From Phaeocystidibacter sp965659725 (GTDB taxonomy: Bacteria > Bacteroidota > Bacteroidia > Flavobacteriales > Schleiferiaceae), in NCBI GenBank assembly GCA_965659725.1, contig CBFHXG010000001.1, forward strand, positions 82,156-146,155: a DNA stretch of 64,000 nt, written 5' to 3'. Positions 7,974-17,184 of the stretch are shown piece after piece (the stretch's first letter is position 1; every line of letters starts with the position of its first letter). The notes under the pieces are model-generated. The model worked only from the letters and a program-made list of their open reading frames with translations, had not been told where the DNA came from and made no database searches. The position numbers and the translations under genes are program-made.

Positions 7974-9212
7974 CTACTCAGCCAACATGGTTTGTATCAG
8001 GTCCTCCGTTTCAATGGTGTATTGCTCGTATGCACTTGTGCCAGGACCACTAAACCCAGTGTGTATCCTGCGCACATTGCCATCCTTATCCAAAAAGATG
8101 GAAGTAGGGTACGACATAAAGTTATCGATCATTGGGAGTGTTTTCTCAATGCTCTCAGATCGAGCCTGCCCACCAAAGACGATGGTATATGGGATGTCCA
8201 GATCTTTCTTCATCTTCTGGATAGCTGGCAAAGCAGCAGAAAGCTCGCCTCGAACCTCATATGTAATGCCAATAATATTCAAACCTTGATCCGCATACTT
8301 GTAATGCAACGAATTGAAATATCTCGTTTCATCCATACAGTTAGGACACCACGATCCCATGATCTGGATGATCGTTGGGCCTTCAACTTGATTCCCATTG
8401 AAGGAATAGGTATTACCATCAAGCCCATCAACTTCAAAGGAGATGGTCTCGTAGCCTTCTTTTAGAAAAGTGAGCTCCGTTGGGTCACGAAGTTCAATAG
8501 CATCATTTGGAAAGGCCTTCCAAGGCTGAGCGTAGGTCAACCCGCTGTAATGCATTCCTCGCAGTTCAGTGCCATCATAAATAGCCTTGAAGAGGTAAGC
8601 GTGCATTCCGTCGAAGGTCGAGACCACAAAGTTCCTACCATCGAACTCGCCTTCAAGGAATCTGTAATCACCCGTTTCCGTGATGAACGAACCAGTTATT
8701 ACGCCTTGTGCATCCACCTCGAATTCACCAATTGCAGTCTTCGGATTGTCTGTTCCAGTCCTGAATTCAACCTCCCATCGGTAAGGAATGGAAGAAGATC
8801 CATCTTCCTGTATCCAAGGAAAGCGATCGGTATATCCATCTTGCTGCTGCTTGGCACTAAACGGCATCCAATAGTTTTCGGCATCTGTTTTTGTCCAATA
8901 TCCGCTCCATGTTGAGTCGCTTATCAGCACATGCAATTCACTTTGGAAAACAGGAAGAACTAGTGTCGTAGTATCGCCAATGGAATAGATTGAATCCACT
9001 CTGATCTCTTCCTCTGCGTTTTGAATGATCATCAGTTGCTGATCGGCATCCCACCTAAAGCGAAAAGGTAGTTTGATCGAATCATTCATGTCCAAGATTC
9101 CTAACATGGGCATTGGATCAGAGACGCTCTCTTGATCGCTTGAGCTCGATCTACAGGCGGTCAAGGTCAATCCCGCAGCGATCAACATGAATGAAAATGT
9201 GCGCATGGTCAT
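7974..9212 (-). CDS. TlpA-like thiol-disulfide lipoprotein
   Basis: 412-residue envelope protein. A signal sequence ends in the lipobox LTAC (Cys about 20), so it is probably lipid-anchored. The first 250 residues form a beta-rich domain of the type that precedes TlpA modules in Bacteroidota. The C-terminal thioredoxin-like domain (about 265-412) has the redox motif GSWCPNC and a cis-proline segment (SYPTSIFLD). It probably reduces or isomerises disulfides in the periplasm. It lies between the GT39 gene (6 bases upstream) and the cysteine-cluster gene. A second ATG at 9206 is an equally good start. Confidence 0.88.
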   Translation of the reverse strand: MTMRTFSFMLIAAGLTLTACRSSSSDQESVSDPMPMLGILDMNDSIKLPFRFRWDADQQLMIIQNAEEEIRVDSIYSIGDTTTLVLPVFQSELHVLISDSTWSGYWTKTDAENYWMPFSAKQQQDGYTDRFPWIQEDGSSSIPYRWEVEFRTGTDNPKTAIGEFEVDAQGVITGSFITETGDYRFLEGEFDGRNFVVSTFDGMHAYLFKAIYDGTELRGMHYSGLTYAQPWKAFPNDAIELRDPTELTFLKEGYETISFEVDGLDGNTYSFNGNQVEGPTIIQIMGSWCPNCMDETRYFNSLHYKYADQGLNIIGITYEVRGELSAALPAIQKMKKDLDIPYTIVFGGQARSESIEKTLPMIDNFMSYPTSIFLDKDGNVRRIHTGFSGPGTSAYEQYTIETEDLIQTMLAE

Positions 9213-9218
9213 TGTATT

Positions 9219-10919
9219 TTAAGGAATGAGAATCCTCAGTAAGTACGCATTGTCGACGTTTTCCTTACGCGTCGACTCCATTAGAAAAGGCAGAGAAAGT
9301 CTAGTTATAGGATATTCCTCGTATTGCTTGACTATTGTGTAAGAAACGCCGTTTTCGCCCAGGAAAAGCAGACCTTCTTCATCGGTATAAATATAACTTT
9401 CGGGCGAGAACCGAATAGAGTCCAGAGCATCCTCATTTAGTCGAGTAGGTTGAGAAGCAGTATAGAAACAGATGCTGTACAAATTAGGCGGCTGATAGAG
9501 ATAGAAATTCTCATCCTTTACATCGAGGTTTTCAAGGTCTTCCGCCACTTCATCAGACGGTTGATACTTCATCAACTCGGGATAAAGATGTCCATTCAAC
9601 AACACGTAGATCCCAAGGGAAGCGAACAATGCCGACACCACCAACTTATCGAGCGCGGCACCCTTGAATAAATAATAAGCGCCAATTCCGAACGAAATGA
9701 TCACCAATAGGTGAAGCGACCAGGTAACGGTAGGGAAGAAGAAAAAGGAAATCAGGATGTAGGCTCCAATACAGATCATCAAGCTGAGAGCTTGAATGAC
9801 CCACGCCGTTCTATACCAGGTCTTTGATTTTTCGAAAGCCACGCGGAGAACGAATTCAGACGTAAAGATGGCAGCGAAAGGCAGTACGATATTGATGTAA
9901 TGAGGCAGCTTGTACTGGGAGAAGCTCAATGCAACGAATGGCAGGATAAAGCCACCCAATGTGAGCCACTCCTGTTTTTTTTCACCCTTGATCACATCAT
10001 TGATAGTAACGATGATACGCCAAAAGAAAGCCCAAATAGCTAGCAATGCCCATGGGAAGAAACTCCACAAGAAGGTATGGACAAAGAAGAACGGACTTGT
10101 GTCATTCGACCACTGATTTTCGCCTGTGATCCTGCCAAAACTCTGGTCCCAAAAGAAGAATTTCAGTCCGCTTACACCTTCTTTGCGCACAACACCCGCA
10201 TCACTATTGAATGCCATGATCTTTTCTGGATGCATGTCGAATTGAGTGTACAATCCCCAACTCATGGGGATCAAAAGGACGGCCACAAGTAGGAACCCGA
10301 GTAGCCACTGATATCGGAACAGGTGCTGATACTTTTGTCGACCTATAGTATAACTCACCAAGGCCATCAATGGAACGATCATACCTATCGGACCTTTGGT
10401 CATCATGGCAATGGCCATCGCCGCAAATCCGAAGATGAGATCCCGCTTCCTCTTGTAATAGAGATAGGCCATGAGTTTCCATACAGAGATAACAATCGCA
10501 CTCGTAAGGATAGTGTCGGTTCGAACATCATTGTTCATCAACACGAAGGCCAAACTACTCATGAGCATGAGCGAGGCCACGAAACCTATACGCTTGTTGT
10601 AGAGCAGGTTACCGAGCTTGTATGTAGCGATTACTCCAACAAGACTAAAGAGAACACTTCCCAATCTGAAGCTCCATTCGGCCTCGCCAAAGATCCAATA
10701 GGATAGGCTGGTGAGCCAGAATAAGAATGGGGGCTTATCGAGGTAGTCGTTACCAAGCAGGTAGACTTCCAGAAAGGATTTTGATTCGAGCATTTCACGA
10801 CTCAACTCCGCGTATTGGGCGGAATCAATATCGATGATCTCAATGAAGAGACCGAGTGCATAAACAAGACCAGTTAGAGCAAAGATCAAGTTGATCGCCC
10901 AACGCTTAAATAATCCCAT
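9219..10919 (-). CDS. GT39/ArnT-like membrane glycosyltransferase
   Basis: Polyprenyl-phosphate-sugar-dependent glycosyltransferase of the PMT/ArnT superfamily, 566 residues with about 11-12 transmembrane helices. The first periplasmic loop has the catalytic acidic motif (EIIDIDSAQYAEL, about 27-39) and YLDKPPFLFWLTSL, both typical of ArnT-like enzymes. A short periplasmic domain follows the last helix. It transfers a sugar from a lipid carrier to lipid A, protein or another glycan; the acceptor is unknown. It sits 38 bases after the phosphosugar mutase gene, which could help supply activated sugar (inference). Confidence 0.9.
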   Translation of the reverse strand: MGLFKRWAINLIFALTGLVYALGLFIEIIDIDSAQYAELSREMLESKSFLEVYLLGNDYLDKPPFLFWLTSLSYWIFGEAEWSFRLGSVLFSLVGVIATYKLGNLLYNKRIGFVASLMLMSSLAFVLMNNDVRTDTILTSAIVISVWKLMAYLYYKRKRDLIFGFAAMAIAMMTKGPIGMIVPLMALVSYTIGRQKYQHLFRYQWLLGFLLVAVLLIPMSWGLYTQFDMHPEKIMAFNSDAGVVRKEGVSGLKFFFWDQSFGRITGENQWSNDTSPFFFVHTFLWSFFPWALLAIWAFFWRIIVTINDVIKGEKKQEWLTLGGFILPFVALSFSQYKLPHYINIVLPFAAIFTSEFVLRVAFEKSKTWYRTAWVIQALSLMICIGAYILISFFFFPTVTWSLHLLVIISFGIGAYYLFKGAALDKLVVSALFASLGIYVLLNGHLYPELMKYQPSDEVAEDLENLDVKDENFYLYQPPNLYSICFYTASQPTRLNEDALDSIRFSPESYIYTDEEGLLFLGENGVSYTIVKQYEEYPITRLSLPFLMESTRKENVDNAYLLRILIP

Positions 10920-10957
10920 AGGGTGTCTTTCAGTCAGATGTCAGCCTCGAAGATAAG

Positions 10958-12673
10958 TCAGATTCCGAGATCCTTGATCATTTGGTCGATCACGCGATCG
11001 AGTTCCTTTTCCATTTGATCTGCAGTGCCTTCTTCCCAGTCTCGAACTACAGAGAAGTAGAATTTGATCTTTGGCTCTGTTCCCGAAGGACGTGCCGTAG
11101 CGATGTCACCATTTTCATTCACGAGCTGGATTACATTGCTGGCAGGCAAACCCGTAGGACGAGTAGAACCATCTTTCAAATTGGTGATCACTTGCTTTTG
11201 ATAATCGCGTAGCTCTGCCACTGGCCTCTCAGCTAATGAGCTAGGAGGGTTCGAACGCAGGTCATCCATCATCTTAGCGATCTCTTCAGCACCAGATCTT
11301 CCTTTTTTTATGAGCGATATCAAGCGTTCGAGGTAGTAACCGTGACGTTTATGTATGTCTTGAAGTACATCGATGTAGGTCTTTCCCTTCGATTTCGCAT
11401 GGGCCGCAGCTTCAGCGATCATTACCGCCGCAGAGATGGCATCTTTATCTCGAACGAAATCGCCGAGCATATACCCATAGCTTTCTTCACCACCTAGGAT
11501 GAATTCCTTTTTGCCCTCATTCTCACGGATGAGATCTGCGATCCACTTGAAGCCAGTCAGGCAGCGCATGGATTCTACCCCGTAATGCAAGGAGATTTCT
11601 TCCATGAGGTTGCTTGTAACAATGGTAGTTGCCGTGAAGCCATTGCGCGGCATCTTCATCTTTTCCTTGAGTTGCCCGAGGACATATTCGAATAGAACGG
11701 CACCGGTTTGATTACCGTTGAGCAATTTCATCTTGCCGTTGGCGTCCCTCACAGCAATACCAACACGATCCGTATCTGGATCACATCCTATCACAAGGTC
11801 GGCATTCTCCCGTTCCGCTTGTTGAACGGCCAGCTCAAGTGCAGCTGCTTCCTCTGGATTTGGAGAAGAAACGGTAGGGAAATTCCCGTCAGGTGTAGAC
11901 TGTTCCTCAACGACGGACACGTTCTTGAAACCAGTAAGCTTGAGTGCCTTTTCCATCAGTATTACACTGGTGCCATGCAGAGGAGTGAAAACGATCTTTA
12001 GTTGGTCCTTTCCCGCATTGCCAAGCGATAGTTCTTGAACTTTTTGGAGATAGGCTTTATCGATCGACTCTCCGATGGTTTTGATGAGTGCATTGTCGTT
12101 TGAAAATTGAACCTGCGTGAGCGACACGTTGCGCACCTCCTCTATGATGGCTTTGTCGTGCGGTGGAACCAGCTGACCACCATCATTCCAATACACCTTG
12201 TATCCGTTGTACTCCTTGGGATTGTGAGAAGCGGTCAGCACAATACCGGCTTGACAGTTCAAGTGACGGATCGTGTAGGACAGCTCAGGTGTGGGGCGAA
12301 GTTTTTCAAAGATCTGCACGGATATGCCATTTCCGGCGAAGACCTTGGCGACATCCATAGCCAGGGTGTCGCTGTTATTGCGTGAATCGTAGGCAATAGC
12401 GACAGATATAGGCTCTTTCGGGTATTGTTTTTTGAGATAATTGGATAGGCCTTGTGTAGCCTGACCCAAGGTGTATTTATTGATACGGTTTGAACCGATT
12501 CCCATGATCCCTCGCATACCGCCGGTCCCGAAGTCGAGGTCCTTATAAAAGGATTCAACGAGTTCGTTTTGATCTTGCTCGATCATTCTGCGGACTTCGG
12601 CTTGAGCCTGAGGATTAACTGGTTCTTTTAACCAAGATTCTGCTTTTCTAAGGATAGCGGGATCTAAAGTCAT
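10958..12673 (-). CDS. Phosphoglucomutase/phosphomannomutase (alpha-D-phosphohexomutase)
   Basis: Cytoplasmic alpha-D-phosphohexomutase, 571 residues, of the long PGM2-like type. The active-site phosphoserine loop is TASHNPKEYNGYKVYW (about 143-158), the Mg2+ loop GCDPDTDRVGIAV (about 297-309), the sugar-specificity loop GGEESYGYMLGD, and the phosphate-binding loop RPSGTEPKIKFY near the C-terminus. It interconverts hexose 1- and 6-phosphates; glucose and mannose are both possible. Nine bases separate it from the DUF2807 gene upstream. Confidence 0.95.
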   Translation of the reverse strand: MTLDPAILRKAESWLKEPVNPQAQAEVRRMIEQDQNELVESFYKDLDFGTGGMRGIMGIGSNRINKYTLGQATQGLSNYLKKQYPKEPISVAIAYDSRNNSDTLAMDVAKVFAGNGISVQIFEKLRPTPELSYTIRHLNCQAGIVLTASHNPKEYNGYKVYWNDGGQLVPPHDKAIIEEVRNVSLTQVQFSNDNALIKTIGESIDKAYLQKVQELSLGNAGKDQLKIVFTPLHGTSVILMEKALKLTGFKNVSVVEEQSTPDGNFPTVSSPNPEEAAALELAVQQAERENADLVIGCDPDTDRVGIAVRDANGKMKLLNGNQTGAVLFEYVLGQLKEKMKMPRNGFTATTIVTSNLMEEISLHYGVESMRCLTGFKWIADLIRENEGKKEFILGGEESYGYMLGDFVRDKDAISAAVMIAEAAAHAKSKGKTYIDVLQDIHKRHGYYLERLISLIKKGRSGAEEIAKMMDDLRSNPPSSLAERPVAELRDYQKQVITNLKDGSTRPTGLPASNVIQLVNENGDIATARPSGTEPKIKFYFSVVRDWEEGTADQMEKELDRVIDQMIKDLGI

Positions 12674-12682
12674 GTGTATATT

Positions 12683-13357
12683 TTATCGTTTAATGAGTTC
12701 TGAAGCTGTGGAAACATCGGATTCCACTTCTGGATCTCCAGTGTAATAGATGGTAGAAGCACCGTGGGCTTCGACGGATAGTGATGAGGTTACATTCAAA
12801 TTAGCTGATGATGCTCCGGAGCACTCAATATCCATATTGTCTACTTCCAATTCACTAGCGGCGAAAGAGCTAGCTCCCGTAAGTTCGATCTCGGCGTAGC
12901 GAGCCTTTCCCTTCAGCGTGATATCTGATGCACCGGTAGACTCGATCGATAGTCGGCTTACGTCGAGATCAAGCGTGATGGTAGATGCACCTGTAGCTTC
13001 GATCTCCAACGTGTTTCCATCAATGCTATTCTTCGATTCAAGCGTTACAGCACCTGTAAGATCAACTTCGCGGAGTGTTGTAACGGTAATGTAGAGGCGG
13101 ATCTCCGGACTTTCTCCCCAAACTGATTCATTTTCGCGATCGATACGAAGCGTGCCATCTTCGATCTCCCATGAGATATCTTCGAAATCGTCAGCCAATG
13201 CAACTACTTCGTAATCATTACCTTGACGAATGAAAACGATATAACTTCCGCCGATCTCTAGTGCGTCGAATGCACTAGTAGTGAGGATCATGCGCTCTTG
13301 TCCAATGGATGTAAGAGAGAAGAGCGATACGAATAGGATAGTAAAAAATGCTTTCAT
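12683..13357 (-). CDS. DUF2807 (head GIN domain) secreted protein
   Basis: 224 residues with an N-terminal signal peptide (about 1-19, ending SIGQE). The remainder is a right-handed beta-helix-like DUF2807/head-GIN domain, visible as repeated short strands such as SIESTGASDITLKGKA, EIELTGASSFAAS and DIECSGASSANLN, with a recurring (T/S)GAS turn about every 20 residues. Such proteins are periplasmic or surface exposed, and their function is not established. It is probably cotranscribed with the mutase. Confidence 0.88.
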   Translation of the reverse strand: MKAFFTILFVSLFSLTSIGQERMILTTSAFDALEIGGSYIVFIRQGNDYEVVALADDFEDISWEIEDGTLRIDRENESVWGESPEIRLYITVTTLREVDLTGAVTLESKNSIDGNTLEIEATGASTITLDLDVSRLSIESTGASDITLKGKARYAEIELTGASSFAASELEVDNMDIECSGASSANLNVTSSLSVEAHGASTIYYTGDPEVESDVSTASELIKR

Positions 13358-13413
13358 GATTCGTTCAATTGTGTAGGATTCTAAAATACTGAACCCGCTC
13401 CAAATAGAACGAA

Positions 13414-13908
13414 CTAATCCAATCTTCTTCGCTTGATCTCGGCCATTTTTACAGCTGCAACTGCTGCTTCGGTGCCTTTATTTCCGTGTTCCCCACCTGA
13501 TCGAGCTCTACTTTGCTCAATTGTATTGTCGGTCAACACACAGAATAGGGTAGGTGTCTTGTGGATGGTATTTAGCTCAACGATACCTTGAGTAACCCCT
13601 TGGCATACATAGTCGAAGTGCTTGGTTTCACCTTGTATCACAACACCAATGGCAATCACGGCGTCCAGGTTGTCTGATTCGATCAGGCATTTTGCTCCGT
13701 AGGGAAGTTCGAAGGATCCAGGCACGTTCTCACGCACGATATTGTGGTGCGCAACACCGAGGTCGAGGAAAGTTTCCCGAGCGCCTTGATAAAGCGCTTC
13801 GGTAATCTCTTCGTTCCATTCAGAAACAACAATGCCGAAGCGCATCTGAGATGCGTCCGGCATTTTGCTCTTATCGTATTCTGATAGATTCTTGTTGGCT
13901 GTTGCCAT
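13414..13908 (-). CDS. ribH: 6,7-dimethyl-8-ribityllumazine synthase
   Basis: RibH condenses 5-amino-6-ribitylaminouracil with 3,4-dihydroxy-2-butanone 4-phosphate, the penultimate step of riboflavin synthesis. It is 164 residues. Conserved motifs are VSEWNEEITEALYQGA, the GSFELPYGAKCL binding loop (about 64-75), and GVVIQGETKHFDYVC with the catalytic His (about 87-101). The ATG overlaps the TAA of the upstream TPR gene in TAATG, indicating coupled translation. The ribH, TPR, recF neighbourhood is common in Bacteroidota. Confidence 0.96.
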   Translation of the reverse strand: MATANKNLSEYDKSKMPDASQMRFGIVVSEWNEEITEALYQGARETFLDLGVAHHNIVRENVPGSFELPYGAKCLIESDNLDAVIAIGVVIQGETKHFDYVCQGVTQGIVELNTIHKTPTLFCVLTDNTIEQSRARSGGEHGNKGTEAAVAAVKMAEIKRRRLD

Positions 13909-14606
13909 TATGCGTTTTCAAGCTTGGTTTCGCAGTAAGCGATGAACTTGTCAACATCCTTAGACTGTTGAGCGTTTGGGTGATCCACCTTCAAGCGCTC
14001 ATACATATCCAAAGCTGTGCTCCAATCTTCCAAGATCTCGGCAGTTTGCGCTGCCTTATGAAGGAAGTACGGGGTGCTCAAACCATTGCCTTTCATGTTG
14101 GATGCCTTCTTGTAGTATTCCAAGGCCTCTTCAGGTTGGTTCAATTCCAAGAATGCATCACCGATCATTCCTTTGGCGAAGACATTCATAGTTCCATCGT
14201 CGCTAGAAAAATCGTCTAGGTAAGCGATGGCGTTCTGGTAATCACCGGTTTGTAGATAGCAAACACCCGCATAGTATGTGGCGAGGTTGCCCGCCTTCGT
14301 TCCACTGTATTCTTCAGCAACCTCGGGAAAACCCAAGTTGCCATTGAATCCGTTCAACGCCTTTTGAAGGCTATCAGCACGGAATGCTTGCTCAGCAGGG
14401 AAGAGTGCTTCAGACGCTTCAATCTCAAGCGGTTCCTGAACATACTCGCCGTAACCCCAAATTCCAAATCCGATTGCGAGTGCGATTCCCAATCCGATCC
14501 CGAGCTGTTTGATGTTCTTTTCGATGAACTGCTCTGCTTTAGAGAATGTCGCATCTACGCCCTCAATTGGGTCGTTTACTTCTTGTTGTTGTTTCTTCTT
14601 CGCCAT
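13908..14606 (-). CDS. Membrane-anchored TPR protein (YfgM-like)
   Basis: 232 residues from the ATG at 14606. A cytoplasmic lysine/glutamine-rich start is followed by one transmembrane helix (about 35-53, GIGLGIALAIGFGIWGY) and a periplasmic region with TPR-like helical repeats (for example YAGVCYLQTGDYQNAIAYL, GDAFLELNQPEEALEYYKKA). The layout resembles YfgM, a partner of the SecYEG/PpiD periplasmic chaperone system; that role is inferred here. The start is supported by a promoter with good spacing 21 bases upstream. Divergent from recF. Confidence 0.85.
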   Translation of the reverse strand: MAKKKQQQEVNDPIEGVDATFSKAEQFIEKNIKQLGIGLGIALAIGFGIWGYGEYVQEPLEIEASEALFPAEQAFRADSLQKALNGFNGNLGFPEVAEEYSGTKAGNLATYYAGVCYLQTGDYQNAIAYLDDFSSDDGTMNVFAKGMIGDAFLELNQPEEALEYYKKASNMKGNGLSTPYFLHKAAQTAEILEDWSTALDMYERLKVDHPNAQQSKDVDKFIAYCETKLENA

Positions 14607-14627
14607 TATGGTCGTTTTGACAGACGG

Positions 14628-14657
14628 CAAAAATACCATTTTTATGATATGGCACAA
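14628..14657 (-). promoter_or_regulatory. Promoter of TPR-ribH unit
   Basis: On the minus strand TTG (14655-14657), 19 bases, then TATTTTTG (14628-14635). This matches the Bacteroidota -33 TTG / -7 TAnnTTTG promoter with normal spacing and gives a leader of about 15 bases before the ATG at 14606. Confidence 0.6.
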
Positions 14658-14695
14658 GTACTTCTTTACTCAGTCTTTCTCTTACTTTTGGGCTT

Positions 14696-15817
14696 ATGAA
14701 AACTGCTGTCGTCAAGAACCTTCATCTACTTGATTTTAAGAATCATGAAGAAGTGGAACTTTCTTTCTCTCCGAAAGTCAATGTTTTTGTGGGAAAGAAC
14801 GGGGTTGGAAAGACCAACGTATTGGATGCTGTTCACTATCTGGCAGTTACCAAAAGCTATTTCAACCCTGTTGATTCACAGAATATTAGACACGGACAAC
14901 TTTTCATGGTCGTTGAAGGGGATTTTGAATCGGATGAAGGCGTAGACAAGATCTATTGCGCAGTAAAAAAGGGACAGAAGAAGGTCTTCAAGCGGAATAA
15001 AAAGGAGTACGAGCGCTTAGCAGATCACATCGGCACCGTGCCACTTGTGATGATCTCACCTTCAGATAGAGATTTAATATTGGAAGGAAGCGAAACCCGC
15101 CGTAAGTTCATGGATGGTGTTATCTCCCAGAGTGATAAGCTTTATCTAGACGATCTGATGTCTTATAATAAGGCCCTTACTCAGAGGAATAGTCTCTTGA
15201 AGTACTTTGCCAAGAATAACACCTTTGATGCAGATAGCCTCGAGATCTATGACGTGCAGTTGGTTGAAAGAGGGACGAGGATCCATGAGAAGAGACAAGA
15301 GTTCATGGAGCGGATCAAGCCAATCATGTTGAACTGTTATTCAGCCATTGCCGGTTCAGGTGAAGATGTATCCATAGAATACGCATCAAGTCTATCTACC
15401 GAATCTCTCAATGACTCGCTAAAGAATTCACTTCAAAAGGACAGAGTGCTTCAGTATACCTCCGTTGGCATTCACAAAGACGACCTGCGCTTCAAACTGG
15501 ACGGTTATGCTCTGAAGAAGGTGGGCTCTCAAGGTCAACAGAAAACATATACCATTGCACTTAAGTTATCCCAATTCGAGTTCCTCAAAGAGGTTACTGG
15601 CAGAAAGCCGATCTTGTTACTCGACGACATTTTCGATAAGTTGGACGAGCAGCGTGTTGAGGCGATGATCAGTATGGTAAACGATCATCAATTCGGACAG
15701 ATATTCATTACCGATACCCATGCTGAACGTACGGGTGGCATTGTGAAGAGGATTGCAGAGGAAAGCAGGGTTTTTGAGGTCAATGCAGAGGGAATCAAAG
15801 AAGATATTGAGTTATGA
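14696..15817 (+). CDS. recF: DNA replication/repair protein RecF
   Basis: RecF, an SMC-like ABC ATPase that helps load RecA at single-strand gaps, 373 residues. Walker A is VGKNGVGKTNVLDAVHYL (about 32-49), the ABC signature is GSQGQQKTYTIALKLSQ (about 279-295), and Walker B is PILLLDDIFDKLDEQR (about 304-319). The N-terminus LHLLDFKNHEEVELSF is the usual one. A -7-like box TACTTTTG lies only 6 bases before the ATG. The stop overlaps the DUF721 start in ATGA. It is not next to dnaA/dnaN here, as usual in Bacteroidota. Confidence 0.96.
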   Translation: MKTAVVKNLHLLDFKNHEEVELSFSPKVNVFVGKNGVGKTNVLDAVHYLAVTKSYFNPVDSQNIRHGQLFMVVEGDFESDEGVDKIYCAVKKGQKKVFKRNKKEYERLADHIGTVPLVMISPSDRDLILEGSETRRKFMDGVISQSDKLYLDDLMSYNKALTQRNSLLKYFAKNNTFDADSLEIYDVQLVERGTRIHEKRQEFMERIKPIMLNCYSAIAGSGEDVSIEYASSLSTESLNDSLKNSLQKDRVLQYTSVGIHKDDLRFKLDGYALKKVGSQGQQKTYTIALKLSQFEFLKEVTGRKPILLLDDIFDKLDEQRVEAMISMVNDHQFGQIFITDTHAERTGGIVKRIAEESRVFEVNAEGIKEDIEL

Positions 15818-16107
15818 AGAAGTCGAATGAACAGTCACTAGGAGACGCAATACGATCCTTCATAAAGCAACATGAGTTGGATGGAAAGCTCGCTGAGGCT
15901 GAGGTCGTGGCAGCATGGTCCAAGGTGTTGGGTCCAGCGATCGATCGACGTACAAAGCGCATACGAATGGAAAGGGGAGGAGTGATCTATGTAGATCTCG
16001 ATTCATCTACATTGCGCAATGAACTGAGCATGCAACGCACCAAGCTGTGTGCAGCCCTCAATGAGTCTATCGGAAGGGAAATTGTTAAAGAGATACATCT
16101 CAAGTGA
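15814..16107 (+). CDS. DUF721 domain protein
   Basis: 97-residue small basic protein of the DUF721 (DciA-like) family, which commonly follows recF in Bacteroidota. Typical features are the start LGDAIRSFIKQHELDGKLAEAEVVAAWSKV, a central VGPAI-like turn (VLGPAIDRRTKRIRM) and YVDLDSSTLRNELSMQR. DciA-like proteins act with the replicative helicase; this member's role is inferred from the family. It overlaps genes on both sides by 4 bases. Confidence 0.88.
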   Translation: MKKSNEQSLGDAIRSFIKQHELDGKLAEAEVVAAWSKVLGPAIDRRTKRIRMERGGVIYVDLDSSTLRNELSMQRTKLCAALNESIGREIVKEIHLK

Positions 16108-17132
16108 GTCTGATCAAAAGACTGATTTCCTTACTCCTCATTGCCTTGCCATTCATTTCATCCGGGCAACAAGAGGTGCATGATACCCTGTGGTTGAAAA
16201 ATGGACAGATGGTGTACGGTGAGTTCAAGTCCTTGGATATCGGCATCATCACTTTCAACGCCGCCGTGCTAGGCGAAGTGAAGGTTAAGCACTATGAAGT
16301 AGCCACCTTCAGGGCAACAAAGAATTTCTACCGAACGCGTTTGCTCTTTTCAGAAGAGAAGTTTGGCTGGATATTCCCTGCGGATACGGGAAATGTGATC
16401 ATCTTCGACCTACTGGACACGGTCACCGTTCAGCTCAATCAACTAGCCTACATCATGCGCTTGCAGAAGCATTTTATTCGTAGATGGAGCGGTCTGATCC
16501 ACGCTGGTATGTCGTACACAAGAAGCAGTGATATCCTCCGTTACAATGCCGATGCTGAAGTCAATTACAAGGGCGAAAAGGTTTTCATGAACTTCCGTGG
16601 TAATACTATCCTCACGGGTGAAAGTGGCGATGTGATCAGAGAAAGGGAAGAGCTCGGTTTTCAGTTCGATCAATTACTATCCGAGAATTGGTCCGCATTC
16701 GTCAGTACACAGTACCAACGAAATCAAACCTTGGGGTTGAGGTATAGGTATCAAACAGGACTAGGACTCAATTACCAGGGATATCTCAGCAACCAAATGC
16801 GCTTTATCATTGGTGTGGGTGCCGTATATAATACCGAATTGAACTTTGAAGGTGTGGGTGTTGAATCTGTCGAGGCACCTGTTAAGCTGAGCTATCGATT
16901 CAAGAATTACAGAGACCCTAATCTCAGCATCACACTCACGCAGAATGTCTACTTCGGTATAACCCAACAAGGTAGGATCCGTCATGATGGTGAAGTACGC
17001 ATGGCCTATGAGATCATCAACAACCTGTCCTTGACCGTCTCGTTCTACGATAACTATGACTCTCAATCACCTGCTACCGGAGAATCTCTACTCGATTATG
17101 GTGTCGTATCAGGAATCACCTATTCGTTATAA
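16104..17132 (+). CDS. DUF481 outer-membrane beta-barrel protein
   Basis: 342 residues, GTG start overlapping the DUF721 stop (GTGA). A signal peptide (about 1-21) is followed by a small N-terminal domain (about 25-110, LKNGQMVYGEFKSLDIG). A barrel of alternating strands then ends in the aromatic C-terminal pattern SGITYSL, typical of DUF481 salt-induced outer-membrane proteins. Function unknown. It is the third gene of the recF unit and is followed by a strong terminator. Confidence 0.85.
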   Translation: MSLIKRLISLLLIALPFISSGQQEVHDTLWLKNGQMVYGEFKSLDIGIITFNAAVLGEVKVKHYEVATFRATKNFYRTRLLFSEEKFGWIFPADTGNVIIFDLLDTVTVQLNQLAYIMRLQKHFIRRWSGLIHAGMSYTRSSDILRYNADAEVNYKGEKVFMNFRGNTILTGESGDVIREREELGFQFDQLLSENWSAFVSTQYQRNQTLGLRYRYQTGLGLNYQGYLSNQMRFIIGVGAVYNTELNFEGVGVESVEAPVKLSYRFKNYRDPNLSITLTQNVYFGITQQGRIRHDGEVRMAYEIINNLSLTVSFYDNYDSQSPATGESLLDYGVVSGITYSL

Positions 17133-17141
17133 ACGAAAAAA

Positions 17142-17157
17142 GGGACCCGAAGGTCCC
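17142..17157. terminator. Terminator hairpin between convergent outer-membrane genes
   Basis: The stem GGGACC/GGTCCC closes a CGAA loop. It is preceded by AAAAAA, a T run when read on the minus strand, and sits between two convergent genes. The U-tract is better for the minus-strand gene than for the plus one. Confidence 0.7.
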
Positions 17158-17184
17158 TAGTTCTTTATATCGTTCAGTCATTTT

